Assembly (NCBI RefSeq): GCF_900107135.1
Contig: NZ_FNOV01000019.1
Span: forward strand, 1 to 52,933
Direction: 5' to 3'
DNA: 52,933 nt
DNA from: Hymenobacter psychrophilus
GTDB taxonomy: Bacteria; Bacteroidota; Bacteroidia; Cytophagales; Hymenobacteraceae
Shown here piece after piece: positions 15,176 through 23,675 of the stretch. Below the pieces are notes generated by a model that had not been told where the DNA came from, searched no databases, and saw only the letters and a list, made by a program, of their open reading frames with translations. Position 1 is the first letter of the stretch; every line of letters starts with the position of its first letter. The position numbers and the translations under genes were made by a program.

Positions 15176-16309
15176 ATGTTAGGAAACCGACTACCCCGCG
15201 TTACCCTGCCCGTTCCCATGCTGGAACTAGACCTGCAGTATGAGCCCGAAGCGCTGGCGCGGGTCAAGCAGCATTGGGCGGCCACCTTCGCCCATCAGCG
15301 TAGAATTTCCGTGTACGGCAAGCGCATTATGGCGCGGGTGATGGAGCAAATCAAGGAAGATGACTTGCAGTTGCGCGACTATTATCAGCTGCGGGTTTCC
15401 TCCGTGGTCGAGGGCACCGACATTGATACGGACACGGCATATTCCTTCCTGAAAAAGGCTATCTACGAACTGGCGCACGTCACCTGGGAATTTGAGAGCC
15501 TGGACGGGAGCGAGTGGTACATCCGGCACCTGCTGGATACGACCAAGGAACGACGCGTAGGCTTCAAGGATGGCATCATTACCATCATTCTGAACCCGCA
15601 GCTCGCCCCTTACTTCGTTCAGATTGCTGGTCAGTATTCGACCTATAAGCTGGATGGCTATATGGGCCTGCATAGCTGGTACAGCATGCGGTTCTTTGAG
15701 ATACTATCCGCGTTTCGGGATACCGGCTGGTGGGAAGTATCACTGGAGGAATACCGCTTGCTCATGGACTGCGGCCAGGAAATGGATAAGTACGGCTCCC
15801 CCAAAAAGGACCGGAAAGGCAACCCGGTGATGAAGCACGCCGACACCAACGAATTGATTAAGAAAACGGTGTTGGGGGCACAAAAGGAGTTGGAAAGGAC
15901 GCCCTGCGCCTTCGTCTACAATCCTATCCTGGAAGCCAACCGGGCGGGCCGGGGCCGGAAGAAGATTGTGGGCCTGCGCTTCGAGCTGCTGCACAAGCAG
16001 TCTACCGTTATCCCGGCCTCGTGGCTGGCCGACGAAATCTTACGCCCGGTTATTGACCGGCTACGGGAGTTCAAAGTAACTGACCGCAACATCGCGCTTT
16101 ACCTCAAAGTGATGGAGGTAGTCGAAGCCCGCAAGCTGCTGCGGGAGTGGCAGCTCAAGGAGAACAGCCAGAAGAAGATTGACGACAAGCAGAAATATTG
16201 CAACGCCGTTTTCGTACGGGTCGGCAAGCAAATCAGCGAGGAGAAGAAGAAGGATGCTCTGCTGGCCCGGCAGGTGGTGCAAGCCGCGCTGGGGTTTGAC
16301 AAGAAATAA
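15176..16309 (+). CDS. Rep_3-family replication initiation protein, 377 aa
   Basis: The sequence has the two winged-helix domains of RepB/RepE-type initiators. Typical segments are RISVYGKRIMARVMEQIKED and LRVSSVVEGTDIDTDTAYSF in the first domain, and GLHSWYSMRFFEILSAF with WWEVSLEEYRLLMDC at the start of the second. It binds the iterons at 14964-15073 and opens the origin. The start at 15176 is the first in-frame ATG after the iterons; an alternative ATG is at 15221. Its own promoter could be near 15103 (TATGTTTC), so Rep bound at the iterons might repress it. Confidence 0.92.
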   Translation: MLGNRLPRVTLPVPMLELDLQYEPEALARVKQHWAATFAHQRRISVYGKRIMARVMEQIKEDDLQLRDYYQLRVSSVVEGTDIDTDTAYSFLKKAIYELAHVTWEFESLDGSEWYIRHLLDTTKERRVGFKDGIITIILNPQLAPYFVQIAGQYSTYKLDGYMGLHSWYSMRFFEILSAFRDTGWWEVSLEEYRLLMDCGQEMDKYGSPKKDRKGNPVMKHADTNELIKKTVLGAQKELERTPCAFVYNPILEANRAGRGRKKIVGLRFELLHKQSTVIPASWLADEILRPVIDRLREFKVTDRNIALYLKVMEVVEARKLLREWQLKENSQKKIDDKQKYCNAVFVRVGKQISEEKKKDALLARQVVQAALGFDKK

Positions 16310-16481
16310 ATACGCCGTAAAATCCCGTTTCTGTGTATGCACCGTATGGCTGAGCTAAAGTCTTCTCTCACGTTGCTATAACCGTTCTCTGGCTGTGGGA
16401 CCGTTAATGCTTTCTGATTATCTGGTTGGGAACCTTCCCCGGCGTTTTGCGGTAGAAGCAACTCCGGCTCCCGGGATTTAG

Positions 16482-16489
16482 TACCTTTG
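16482..16489 (+). promoter_or_regulatory. -7 promoter box of the metal-resistance operon
   Basis: TACCTTTG matches TAnnTTTG. It is only 7 bases before the ATG at 16497, which would give an almost leaderless transcript. No clear -33 box is seen at the usual spacing. Confidence 0.45.
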
Positions 16490-16496
16490 CCGCTTC

Positions 16497-16826
16497 ATGC
16501 GCCTGCTCAGCCTATTTTTTGCCTGCTACTTTGCCTTCCTCTCCTGCATAACCTGCACGGATGAGGTAGCCGTGTGTCAGGACCAGGCGCAATCGACGGT
16601 GGCAGCGGCTACGCACTCGGACTACAGCACGGACGCCCTGGGCGACTGGTGCTCGCCACTCTGTCAGTGCCACTGCTGCGGGGGCATCGTGGTCACGCTG
16701 CCAGGCACGGCCGTAGCCGTTTACCCCCAGTCGGTTGAGTGGGGCACCAGCCCCCAGCACGGCCGGCTGCTAGTGGGCTCCCCGACGCGGGCCCTCGGTT
16801 CTGTGTGGCAGCCGCCCCAGGCCTAA
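16497..16826 (+). CDS. DUF6660-type small Cys/His-rich protein, 109 aa
   Basis: The protein has an N-terminal signal-like hydrophobic segment (LLSLFFACYFAFLSCITC), then several cysteines and the cluster WCSPLCQCHCCGG near residue 52. Small proteins of this kind are found just upstream of CusA/CzcA pumps in Bacteroidetes, where a role in periplasmic metal sensing or binding is assumed but not proven. It heads the metal-resistance operon and is followed by a 198-base gap containing a hairpin. Confidence 0.72.
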   Translation: MRLLSLFFACYFAFLSCITCTDEVAVCQDQAQSTVAAATHSDYSTDALGDWCSPLCQCHCCGGIVVTLPGTAVAVYPQSVEWGTSPQHGRLLVGSPTRALGSVWQPPQA

Positions 16827-16900
16827 TACTTTCCTTTTTTTCCTGCTGACCACCCTGCCCGGGCGGCTTGCTTCCGTGCGGAGCCGGCTCATCGGAGCTT

Positions 16901-16919
16901 GCCAACGCGTGGCGTTGGC
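16901..16919 (+). other. Hairpin in the gap before the efflux pump gene
   Basis: GCCAACGC pairs with GCGTTGGC around GTG, with GGAG/CTCC flanking. No T-run follows. It could attenuate or stabilise the message between the DUF6660 and pump genes. Confidence 0.4.
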
Positions 16920-17024
16920 TCCTACGGGTGCGTTTCATCCCCGCCGTTCCCGCGCCCAGTAGCCGGAACCGCCGGGCGAGCAGGTATTCACTGAACGTGT
17001 TAGACCTAACCCCCACAGCAACGG

Positions 17025-20000
17025 ATGTTTGACCGGCTGATTCATTTTTCCATTCACAACAAGCTCATTATCGGGATTCTGACCCTGGCCCTGGTGGCCT
17101 GGGGCGGCTACTCGCTGAGCCGGCTGCCGATTGACGCGGTACCCGATATCACCACCAACCAGATTGTCGTCTACACGGTGGCCCCCTCCTTGGCCGCCAG
17201 CGACATCGAGCGCCTCGTGTCCTTCCCCGTCGAGCAGAGCCTGGCCACCATTCCCGGCCGCGAGGAAGTGCGCTCCTTTTCCCGTTTTGGCCTCTCGGTC
17301 GTGACCATTGTCTTCGAGGACAAGATTGACATTTACTGGGCCCGCCAGCAGGTCGCCGAGCGCCTGCGGGAGGCCGAGAGCCAGATACCCGAGAGCATCG
17401 GCCGGCCGGAAATGGCTCCCGTTAGCACCGGCCTGGGCGAGGTGTACCAGTACCTGGTGCGGGCCAAGCCCGGCTTCGAGAAGAAGTACGACGCCCGCGA
17501 GCTGCGCACGATTCAGGACTGGATTGTGCGGCGGCAGCTGCTGGGCACGCCCGGCGTGGCCGACGTGGCCAGCTTCGGCGGCCAGCTCAAGCAGTTTGAA
17601 ATCCGGCTCGACCCCACGCGCCTGCGCTCGCTGAACGTCACCACCGAGCAGGTCTACCAGGCCGTCTCGCGCAACAACCAGAACGCGGGTGGGGCCTACC
17701 TCGACCAGAAGCCCACGGCCTACTTCATTCGCACCGAGGGCTTGGCCGAAAACGCCGCCGATTTGGGCAATATCGTGGTGCGCAGCACCGCCGGCGGCAT
17801 GCCCGTGCTGGTGCGGGACGTGGCCGACGTGCGCCTGGGCTCCGCCGTCCGCTACGGGGCCATGACCCGCAACGGGGAAGGCGAAGTGACCGGCGGCATC
17901 GTGCTCATGCTGAAAGGGGCCAACGCCAACGATGTCATCAAGGACGTGAAAACCCGGATGCTGACGGTGGAGAAATCCCTGCCGGAGGGGGTGGCCATCG
18001 ACGTGTACCTGGACCGCTCCGAGCTGGTGGGCCGCGCCATCGGCACGGTGAAAACCAACCTGATTGAGGGCGCGCTCATTGTGCTGTTCGTGCTCATTCT
18101 GTTTCTGGGCAACTGGCGCGCCGGCCTGGTCGTGGCCTCGGTCATCCCGCTGGCCATGCTCTTTGCCATCGCCATGATGCGCCTGTTCGGCGTATCGGGC
18201 AACCTGCTCTCGCTCGGGGCCATCGACTTCGGGCTGGTGGTAGACGGGGCCGTGATTATCGTCGAAGCCATCGTGCACCGCCTGCACGGCGGGCAGCTGC
18301 AAGTTCCGGGTAACCGCCTCAGCACCGACCAGATGAACGAGGAAACGTACCACGCCGCCAGCAAAATCCGCTCCTCGGCCGCCTTTGGCGAAATCATCAT
18401 CCTGATTGTGTACCTGCCCTTGCTGGCGCTGGTCGGCATTGAGGGCAAGATGTTCCGGCCCATGGCCCAGACCGTGGCCTTTGCCATCATCGGGGCCTTT
18501 ATCCTGAGTCTGACCTATGTGCCCATGATGTCGGCGCTGGCTTTGAGCCGCTCGACGGAAGTGAAGCGCAACTTCTCCGACCGGATGATGAGCTGGCTGG
18601 AAGCCCGCTACCGGCCGGTACTGGAGTGGGCCTTGCGCCGCAAAGCCGTGGTGCTCACCTCGGCCGTAGCCCTGTTCGTCGGGGCGCTGCTGCTGTTCCG
18701 CACGCTGGGCGGGGAGTTCATTCCGCAGCTGGCCGAAGGGGACTTTGCCATTGAGCTGCGCACGCTCACCGGCTCCTCGCTCAGCTACACCGTGGACCGG
18801 AGCCTGCAGGCCGGGGCCATCCTGCAGAAGCAGTTTCCCGAAGTCAAGGAGGTCGTGGCCAAAATCGGGGCGGCCGAAATTCCCACCGACCCCATGCCCG
18901 TGGAAGCGGCCGACGTCATGGTGATTCTGGAGAAAGACCAGAAAAAGTGGACTTCCGCCAAAACCCAGGAGGAGCTGGCCGGCAAGATGGCCGAAGCGCT
19001 GAGCGTGATTCCCGGCGTCACCTTCGGCTTCCAGCAGCCCATCCAGATGCGCTTCAACGAGTTGATTTCGGGGGCCAAGCAGGACGTGGTGCTCAAAATC
19101 TACGGCGAGGACCTGACCCAACTGGCTGCCTACGCCGAGCGGGCCGCCCGCCTGGTGCGGCAGGTGGAAGGGGCCGAAGACGTGTACGTGGAGCAGGTCA
19201 CGGGCCTGCCCCAAATCGTGGTCAAGCTGGACCGTAACCGCCTGGCCCGCTTCGGCCTCAACGCGGAAGACGTCAACCGCACCGTGCAAACGGCCTTTGC
19301 CGGGCAGACCGCCGGCCAGCTTTTCGAGCAGGAGCGCCGCTTTGACGTGGTATTGCGCCTGGCCCCGGAGCTGCGCCAGAACATCGGCAACGTGCGCCAG
19401 CTGCTGGTGGCGACGCCCAATGGCGAGCAAATCCCCCTGGAGCAGGTGGCCTCGGTGGAGCTGCAGGAAGGTCCCAACCAGATTCAGCGCGACGATGCCA
19501 AGCGCCGCATCACGGTGGCCTTCAACGTGCGGGGCCGCGACGTGGAAAGCGTGGTGACCGAACTGCAGGGCAAAGTAGACCGGCAGCTGAAGTTCGCGCC
19601 GGGCTACTACACCACCTACGGCGGCCAGTTCGAGAACCTGCGCAAGGCTTCCGAACGGCTCAGTATTGCCGTGCCGGTGGCCCTGCTCTTGATTTTTGTG
19701 CTCCTGTTCTTCACGTTCAAGTCCTTTAAGCAGTCCATCCTCATCTTCACGGCCATTCCGCTCTCGGCCATTGGGGGCGTGCTGGCGTTGTGGCTGCGCG
19801 GCATGCCCTTCAGCATCTCGGCCGGGGTGGGCTTCATTGCCTTATTCGGCGTAGCCGTGCTCAACGGCATCGTGCTCATCGGCTACTTCAACCAGCTCAA
19901 GGAAGAAGGCCACACGGACCTTTACCGGCGTATTCTGGAAGGCACGCAGGTGCGCCTGCGGCCGGTGCTGATGACGGCTACCGTGGCCTCGCTGGGCTTT

Positions 20001-21428
20001 TTACCGATGGCTCTGTCCCAGTCGGCCGGGGCCGAGGTGCAGCGCCCGCTGGCTACCGTCGTCATCGGCGGGCTGGTCACGGCCACGCTGCTCACCCTGC
20101 TGGTGCTGCCGGTGCTCTACGCCCTGTCAGAGCGCAAGTCCAAACCAACGGGAGAAGAAAAGCCGCGGCCGACGGCGGCCGTACCGGTTGCGGTGCTGCT
20201 GCTCGTGCTGGGTGGATTGCTGGCCGCGGTACCGGCTCGGGCGCAGGGGCCGCTTACATCCACGCAGGCCGTGGGGCAGGCGCTGCAGGCCAACGGCACG
20301 GTGCAGGCCGCCCAACGCTCCCTGGAAGCCCAACAGGCCCTGCGCCGGACTTCCTTTGACGTGGGCCGTACCACGATTCTGGGCACTTACGGGCAGGTCA
20401 ACTCCCCGCTTTCGGACAACGTGCTCAGCATCGGCCAGTCGCTGGCGTTGCCAGGCTACTACAAAGCCCAGGCGGGGTTGAGTCAGGCCCAGATTGGGGG
20501 CCGGGAGCAGCAGCTGGCCCAGGTGCAGGCCGAGCTGCGCCGGCAGGTGCGCCTGAGCTACGAGCAGGCCGTACACGCCCGCCACCGCCTGCGCACGCTG
20601 CGCGGGCAGGACAGCATCTACACCGAGTTTTTGCGCGCCGCGCAGCTGCGCTTCAAAGCCGGCGAGGTGGCCCGCCTGGAACCGGCCAACGCCCTGATTC
20701 AGCAGGGCGAGACGCAAAACCTGCTCATCCAGGCCCGGGCCGACTACGCCATTGCCCAGCGTCAGCTGCAGGCCTTGCTGCAAACCACGCAGCCCGTCGC
20801 CATTGCCGATAGTGTCCTGCGCCTGCTGCCCGCTCCCGGAGCAGCGGCGGACACGGCGGTACTGGCCGCCACGCCCCAGGCCCGGGTACTGCAGCAGCAG
20901 ATTGCCGAGCGCCGGGCCGAAACCCGCGTGGAGCAGGCCCAGGGGCTGCCGCAAGTGACGATAGGCTACACCAACCAGTCGCTGCGGGGCACCTACGAGG
21001 TGGACGGGCAGGCCACGACCTACGGCACCGGCGACCGGTTCCAGAGCGTGCAGGCCGGCGTGGCCATTCCGCTGCTGCGCGGCCCCCAGAAAGCGCGGGT
21101 GCAGGCGGCCAAGCTGCAGGAGCAGGTCGCCACGACTACCTACCAGCGGTATCAGGCCGAAGCCGCTGCCCAACTCGATGAGCTGCGTCTGCGCCTACAG
21201 GAGCAGCAGCGCCGGGTGCAGTTTTACGAGCAAACCGGCCTGCCCCAATCGGCCGTTATCGTGCGTCTGAGCCAACTGGCCTATAAAGCCGGGGAAACTA
21301 CCTACTCCGAGCTGCTGCTCAACCTGGAGCGCGCCCTGAGCGTGCGCACGGCCTACCTCGACGCCGTACTGGCGCATAACCAAACCGCCATCGACCTGGA
21401 CTACCTGCTGGGCACGGCAGCCCAGTAA
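17025..21428 (+). CDS. czcA: CzcA/CusA heavy-metal RND efflux pump fused to a TolC-like outer-membrane factor, 1467 aa
   Basis: Residues 1 to about 1040 are a complete heavy-metal RND pump: RLPIDAVPDITTNQ near the N terminus and DFGLVVDGAVIIVE near residue 402 in the proton-relay helix. Residues about 1070-1467 are an outer-membrane factor of the CzcC/TolC type, with long coiled-coil helices (QVQAELRRQVRLSYEQAVH) and two related halves. Between them is a signal-peptide-like stretch, VAVLLLVLGGLLAAVPARAQ, ending in an AxA site. RND-OMF fusions occur in Bacteroidetes. The protein exports Co/Zn/Cd or Cu/Ag from the periplasm; the metal is not decided by sequence. The adaptor gene follows after 24 bases. 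Confidence 0.95.
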   Translation: MFDRLIHFSIHNKLIIGILTLALVAWGGYSLSRLPIDAVPDITTNQIVVYTVAPSLAASDIERLVSFPVEQSLATIPGREEVRSFSRFGLSVVTIVFEDKIDIYWARQQVAERLREAESQIPESIGRPEMAPVSTGLGEVYQYLVRAKPGFEKKYDARELRTIQDWIVRRQLLGTPGVADVASFGGQLKQFEIRLDPTRLRSLNVTTEQVYQAVSRNNQNAGGAYLDQKPTAYFIRTEGLAENAADLGNIVVRSTAGGMPVLVRDVADVRLGSAVRYGAMTRNGEGEVTGGIVLMLKGANANDVIKDVKTRMLTVEKSLPEGVAIDVYLDRSELVGRAIGTVKTNLIEGALIVLFVLILFLGNWRAGLVVASVIPLAMLFAIAMMRLFGVSGNLLSLGAIDFGLVVDGAVIIVEAIVHRLHGGQLQVPGNRLSTDQMNEETYHAASKIRSSAAFGEIIILIVYLPLLALVGIEGKMFRPMAQTVAFAIIGAFILSLTYVPMMSALALSRSTEVKRNFSDRMMSWLEARYRPVLEWALRRKAVVLTSAVALFVGALLLFRTLGGEFIPQLAEGDFAIELRTLTGSSLSYTVDRSLQAGAILQKQFPEVKEVVAKIGAAEIPTDPMPVEAADVMVILEKDQKKWTSAKTQEELAGKMAEALSVIPGVTFGFQQPIQMRFNELISGAKQDVVLKIYGEDLTQLAAYAERAARLVRQVEGAEDVYVEQVTGLPQIVVKLDRNRLARFGLNAEDVNRTVQTAFAGQTAGQLFEQERRFDVVLRLAPELRQNIGNVRQLLVATPNGEQIPLEQVASVELQEGPNQIQRDDAKRRITVAFNVRGRDVESVVTELQGKVDRQLKFAPGYYTTYGGQFENLRKASERLSIAVPVALLLIFVLLFFTFKSFKQSILIFTAIPLSAIGGVLALWLRGMPFSISAGVGFIALFGVAVLNGIVLIGYFNQLKEEGHTDLYRRILEGTQVRLRPVLMTATVASLGFLPMALSQSAGAEVQRPLATVVIGGLVTATLLTLLVLPVLYALSERKSKPTGEEKPRPTAAVPVAVLLLVLGGLLAAVPARAQGPLTSTQAVGQALQANGTVQAAQRSLEAQQALRRTSFDVGRTTILGTYGQVNSPLSDNVLSIGQSLALPGYYKAQAGLSQAQIGGREQQLAQVQAELRRQVRLSYEQAVHARHRLRTLRGQDSIYTEFLRAAQLRFKAGEVARLEPANALIQQGETQNLLIQARADYAIAQRQLQALLQTTQPVAIADSVLRLLPAPGAAADTAVLAATPQARVLQQQIAERRAETRVEQAQGLPQVTIGYTNQSLRGTYEVDGQATTYGTGDRFQSVQAGVAIPLLRGPQKARVQAAKLQEQVATTTYQRYQAEAAAQLDELRLRLQEQQRRVQFYEQTGLPQSAVIVRLSQLAYKAGETTYSELLLNLERALSVRTAYLDAVLAHNQTAIDLDYLLGTAAQ

Positions 21429-21452
21429 TCTCTTCTCCCTGAAATCAATTCC

Positions 21453-22634
21453 ATGAATAAGATTGCATCCCTGGTACTGCTGCTTGGCCTGACCCTGGCC
21501 GGCTGCGGTGCCGATAAGAAAGAAAGCGCGGACGCGGAAGCCACCGCGCCCGAAGGCAGAGAAGCCGGCGGTGAAGCGGCAGGCGAAGAAGCCTCCGACG
21601 TGGTGACCCTCTCCCCGGCGGAGCAGCAGGCCGCCGGTCTGAAAACCGCCCGCCTGGCCGACCGCCCGATGGGCGCGGGCCTGGCCGTGACGGGCACGCT
21701 GGACGTGCCGCCGGAAAGCGCCGTCAATATCACGGCCCCGCTGGGGGGCTTCGTGGAGAACACCGAGCTGCTGCAGGGGGCCCGCGTGCGCAAGGGCGAA
21801 GTGCTGGCCACTATCCGCAACCCGGAGTTCGTGACGCTGCAGCAGGACTACCTCGAAACCCGCGCCCGCCTGGAATACGCCCGCACCGAGCTGGCCCGCC
21901 AGAAGGAGCTGTACGAGCAGGAGGTTGCGCCCCAGAAAAACTACCAGCGCGCCCAGGCCGACTACCGGGCCCTGCAGGTGCAAACCAACGCCCAAGCCGC
22001 CCGGCTGCGGCTGGCGGGCTTGCCCGTAGGTGGGCGAATCGTCACCACGGCCAGCCTCCGCGCCCCGCGGGCCGGCTTCGTGCGGGCCGTGAACGTGACG
22101 GTGGGCCAGGCCGTGACGGCCACCGACGCGCTGTTTGAAATCGTGGACCCCGAGCACCTGCACGTCGAGCTGACCGTATTTGAGCGCGACGTGGCCCGCG
22201 TGCAGAAGGGCCAGCTGATTCGCTTCACCCTGGCCAGCGACTCCACCGGCTCCCGCCGGGAGCGCACGGCCCGGGTGTACCTCGTCGGCAAAGCCATTGG
22301 CGAAGACCGCACCGTGCGCGTGCACGGCCACCTCGACCAGGAAAACGACCCCGCGCTGCTGCCTGGCCTCTACGTGCGGGCCATGATTGAAACCGGCCGC
22401 ACCCAGGCCCCCACGCTACCTGACGCGGCCCTGGTGCGCTTCGAGGGCAAGAACTTCGCCTTTGCCGTGGATTCGCCCGGCCGCTATCGGATGGTACCCG
22501 TCACGCTGGGCCGCAGCGAGGACAATTTCACCGAAATCACCCTGCCCAAGGAAGTGGCCGCTACCAGCACCTTCGTCACGGAGGGAGCGTATTCGCTGCT
22601 GGCCAAGATGAAAAACGCCGAGGAGGAGGAATAG
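21453..22634 (+). CDS. czcB: CzcB/CusB-type periplasmic adaptor lipoprotein, 393 aa
   Basis: A lipoprotein signal ends at LTLAGC (Cys18). The mature protein has an acidic linker, a lipoyl/barrel-sandwich segment (NITAPLGGFVENTELLQGA), a helical hairpin (residues about 130-190, LETRARLEYARTELARQKEL) and C-terminal beta domains. This is the membrane-fusion partner that joins the inner-membrane pump to the outer-membrane factor. It sits directly after the fused pump gene. No His-rich metal-binding N terminus is present. Confidence 0.92.
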   Translation: MNKIASLVLLLGLTLAGCGADKKESADAEATAPEGREAGGEAAGEEASDVVTLSPAEQQAAGLKTARLADRPMGAGLAVTGTLDVPPESAVNITAPLGGFVENTELLQGARVRKGEVLATIRNPEFVTLQQDYLETRARLEYARTELARQKELYEQEVAPQKNYQRAQADYRALQVQTNAQAARLRLAGLPVGGRIVTTASLRAPRAGFVRAVNVTVGQAVTATDALFEIVDPEHLHVELTVFERDVARVQKGQLIRFTLASDSTGSRRERTARVYLVGKAIGEDRTVRVHGHLDQENDPALLPGLYVRAMIETGRTQAPTLPDAALVRFEGKNFAFAVDSPGRYRMVPVTLGRSEDNFTEITLPKEVAATSTFVTEGAYSLLAKMKNAEEEE

Positions 22635-22677
22635 CCCCCGGCCGGCAAACGCCGTTCACAGCCCCTTACCCCAACCG

Positions 22678-23007
22678 ATGAGCTACCTACAGCCCTTATT
22701 CCTCTTCTTTCTCGCCGGCCTTTGTGAAATCGGGGGCGGCTACCTGATGTGGCAGTGGCTCAAGGCTGACCGCCCGGCCTGGATGGGGCTGTTGGGGGCC
22801 GTGCTGCTGGTCGTGTACGGGTGGGTTGCCACCTGGCAGTCCACTTCCTTCGGCAAAACCTACGCCGTGTACGGCGGCGTTTTCGTCGTCATGTCCATTG
22901 CCTGGGCCTGGTACTTCGATGGCTTCCGGCCCGACCGGTTCGATGTGCTGGGCGGGACCGTCGTGCTGCTGGGCCTGGCCGTTATCCTGTTCTGGCCCCG
23001 TTCGTAA
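22678..23007 (+). CDS. ynfA: YnfA-family small membrane protein, 109 aa
   Basis: The sequence FLFFLAGLCEIGGGYLMWQW, then YGWVATWQSTSFGKTYAVYG, matches the YnfA (UPF0060) family. It has four hydrophobic segments and the usual family length. These proteins resemble small multidrug-resistance transporters and often travel with metal-resistance genes on mobile DNA. The substrate is unknown. It lies in the operon 43 bases after the adaptor gene. Confidence 0.9.
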   Translation: MSYLQPLFLFFLAGLCEIGGGYLMWQWLKADRPAWMGLLGAVLLVVYGWVATWQSTSFGKTYAVYGGVFVVMSIAWAWYFDGFRPDRFDVLGGTVVLLGLAVILFWPRS

Positions 23008-23012
23008 CTCGT

Positions 23013-23627
23013 ATGCTGGAACTCCTCACCGGTGCTTTGGTGCTCAGCTTGCTGCACGCCGCCATTCCCAACCACTGGGCCCCGGTGCTGGCCGTGGCGC
23101 GGGCCGAAGGCTGGCCCCTGCGGCGGGCGGTGGGCGTGACGCTGGTGGCCGGGCTGGCCCACGTCCTGAGCACGGTAGGCATCGGCTTGGCCCTGGGCCT
23201 GCTGGGCTGGCGGCTCTCGGCCCGCTTCGCGCAGTTTGCCGGCTGGGTGGCCCCGCTGCTGCTTATCGTCATCGGACTGCTCTACGCCTTTTCCGGCCCC
23301 GGCCACACCCACCCCGACCCCCGGCCACTCCGCCAACGCCCGCCGCGCCGCCGCGTGGTGCTGGGGCTGGCGGCCACCATGTTTCTGGCTCCCTGCCTGG
23401 AAATCCAGACGTTTTTTCTGGCCGCCGGTACCCACGGCCCGGCCGCGCTGGCCCTGCTCATGAGCGTGTACCTGCTGGCCTCCGTATCGGCCATGTGCGT
23501 GCTGGTAGCGCTGGCCCACCGCAGTCTGCGGCGCCTGAACCTCGACGGGCTGGCCCGGCACGAGCGCCAGCTGACCGGCGCAGTACTCGTGCTGGTGGGC
23601 GTGGCCGGCTTTTTCGTGGACTGGTAG
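23013..23627 (+). CDS. RcnA/UreH-like integral membrane protein, 204 aa
   Basis: The ATG at 23013 is 5 bases after the ynfA stop. The N terminus has the motif HAAIPNHWAPVLAVAR, followed by GLAHVLSTVGIGLALGLLG; His-x4-His patterns in the first helix are typical of NicO/RcnA/UreH-type metal transporters. Six hydrophobic segments are visible, with a basic, His/Pro-rich loop (GHTHPDP) in the middle. A role in nickel or cobalt export is suggested by this pattern and by its neighbours, but not proven. Confidence 0.7.
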   Translation: MLELLTGALVLSLLHAAIPNHWAPVLAVARAEGWPLRRAVGVTLVAGLAHVLSTVGIGLALGLLGWRLSARFAQFAGWVAPLLLIVIGLLYAFSGPGHTHPDPRPLRQRPPRRRVVLGLAATMFLAPCLEIQTFFLAAGTHGPAALALLMSVYLLASVSAMCVLVALAHRSLRRLNLDGLARHERQLTGAVLVLVGVAGFFVDW

Positions 23628-23675
23628 CCCCGACTGGCCGTCCCTGTATTACTTACCCTGACATTCCCTTTTCCT

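Noticed and set aside
16935..19430. 831-residue open frame on the minus strand
   Set aside because: It is the mirror of the czcA gene: composition is His/Gly/Gln-rich, with no domain, and the plus frame has clear RND motifs. High G+C leaves antisense frames open.
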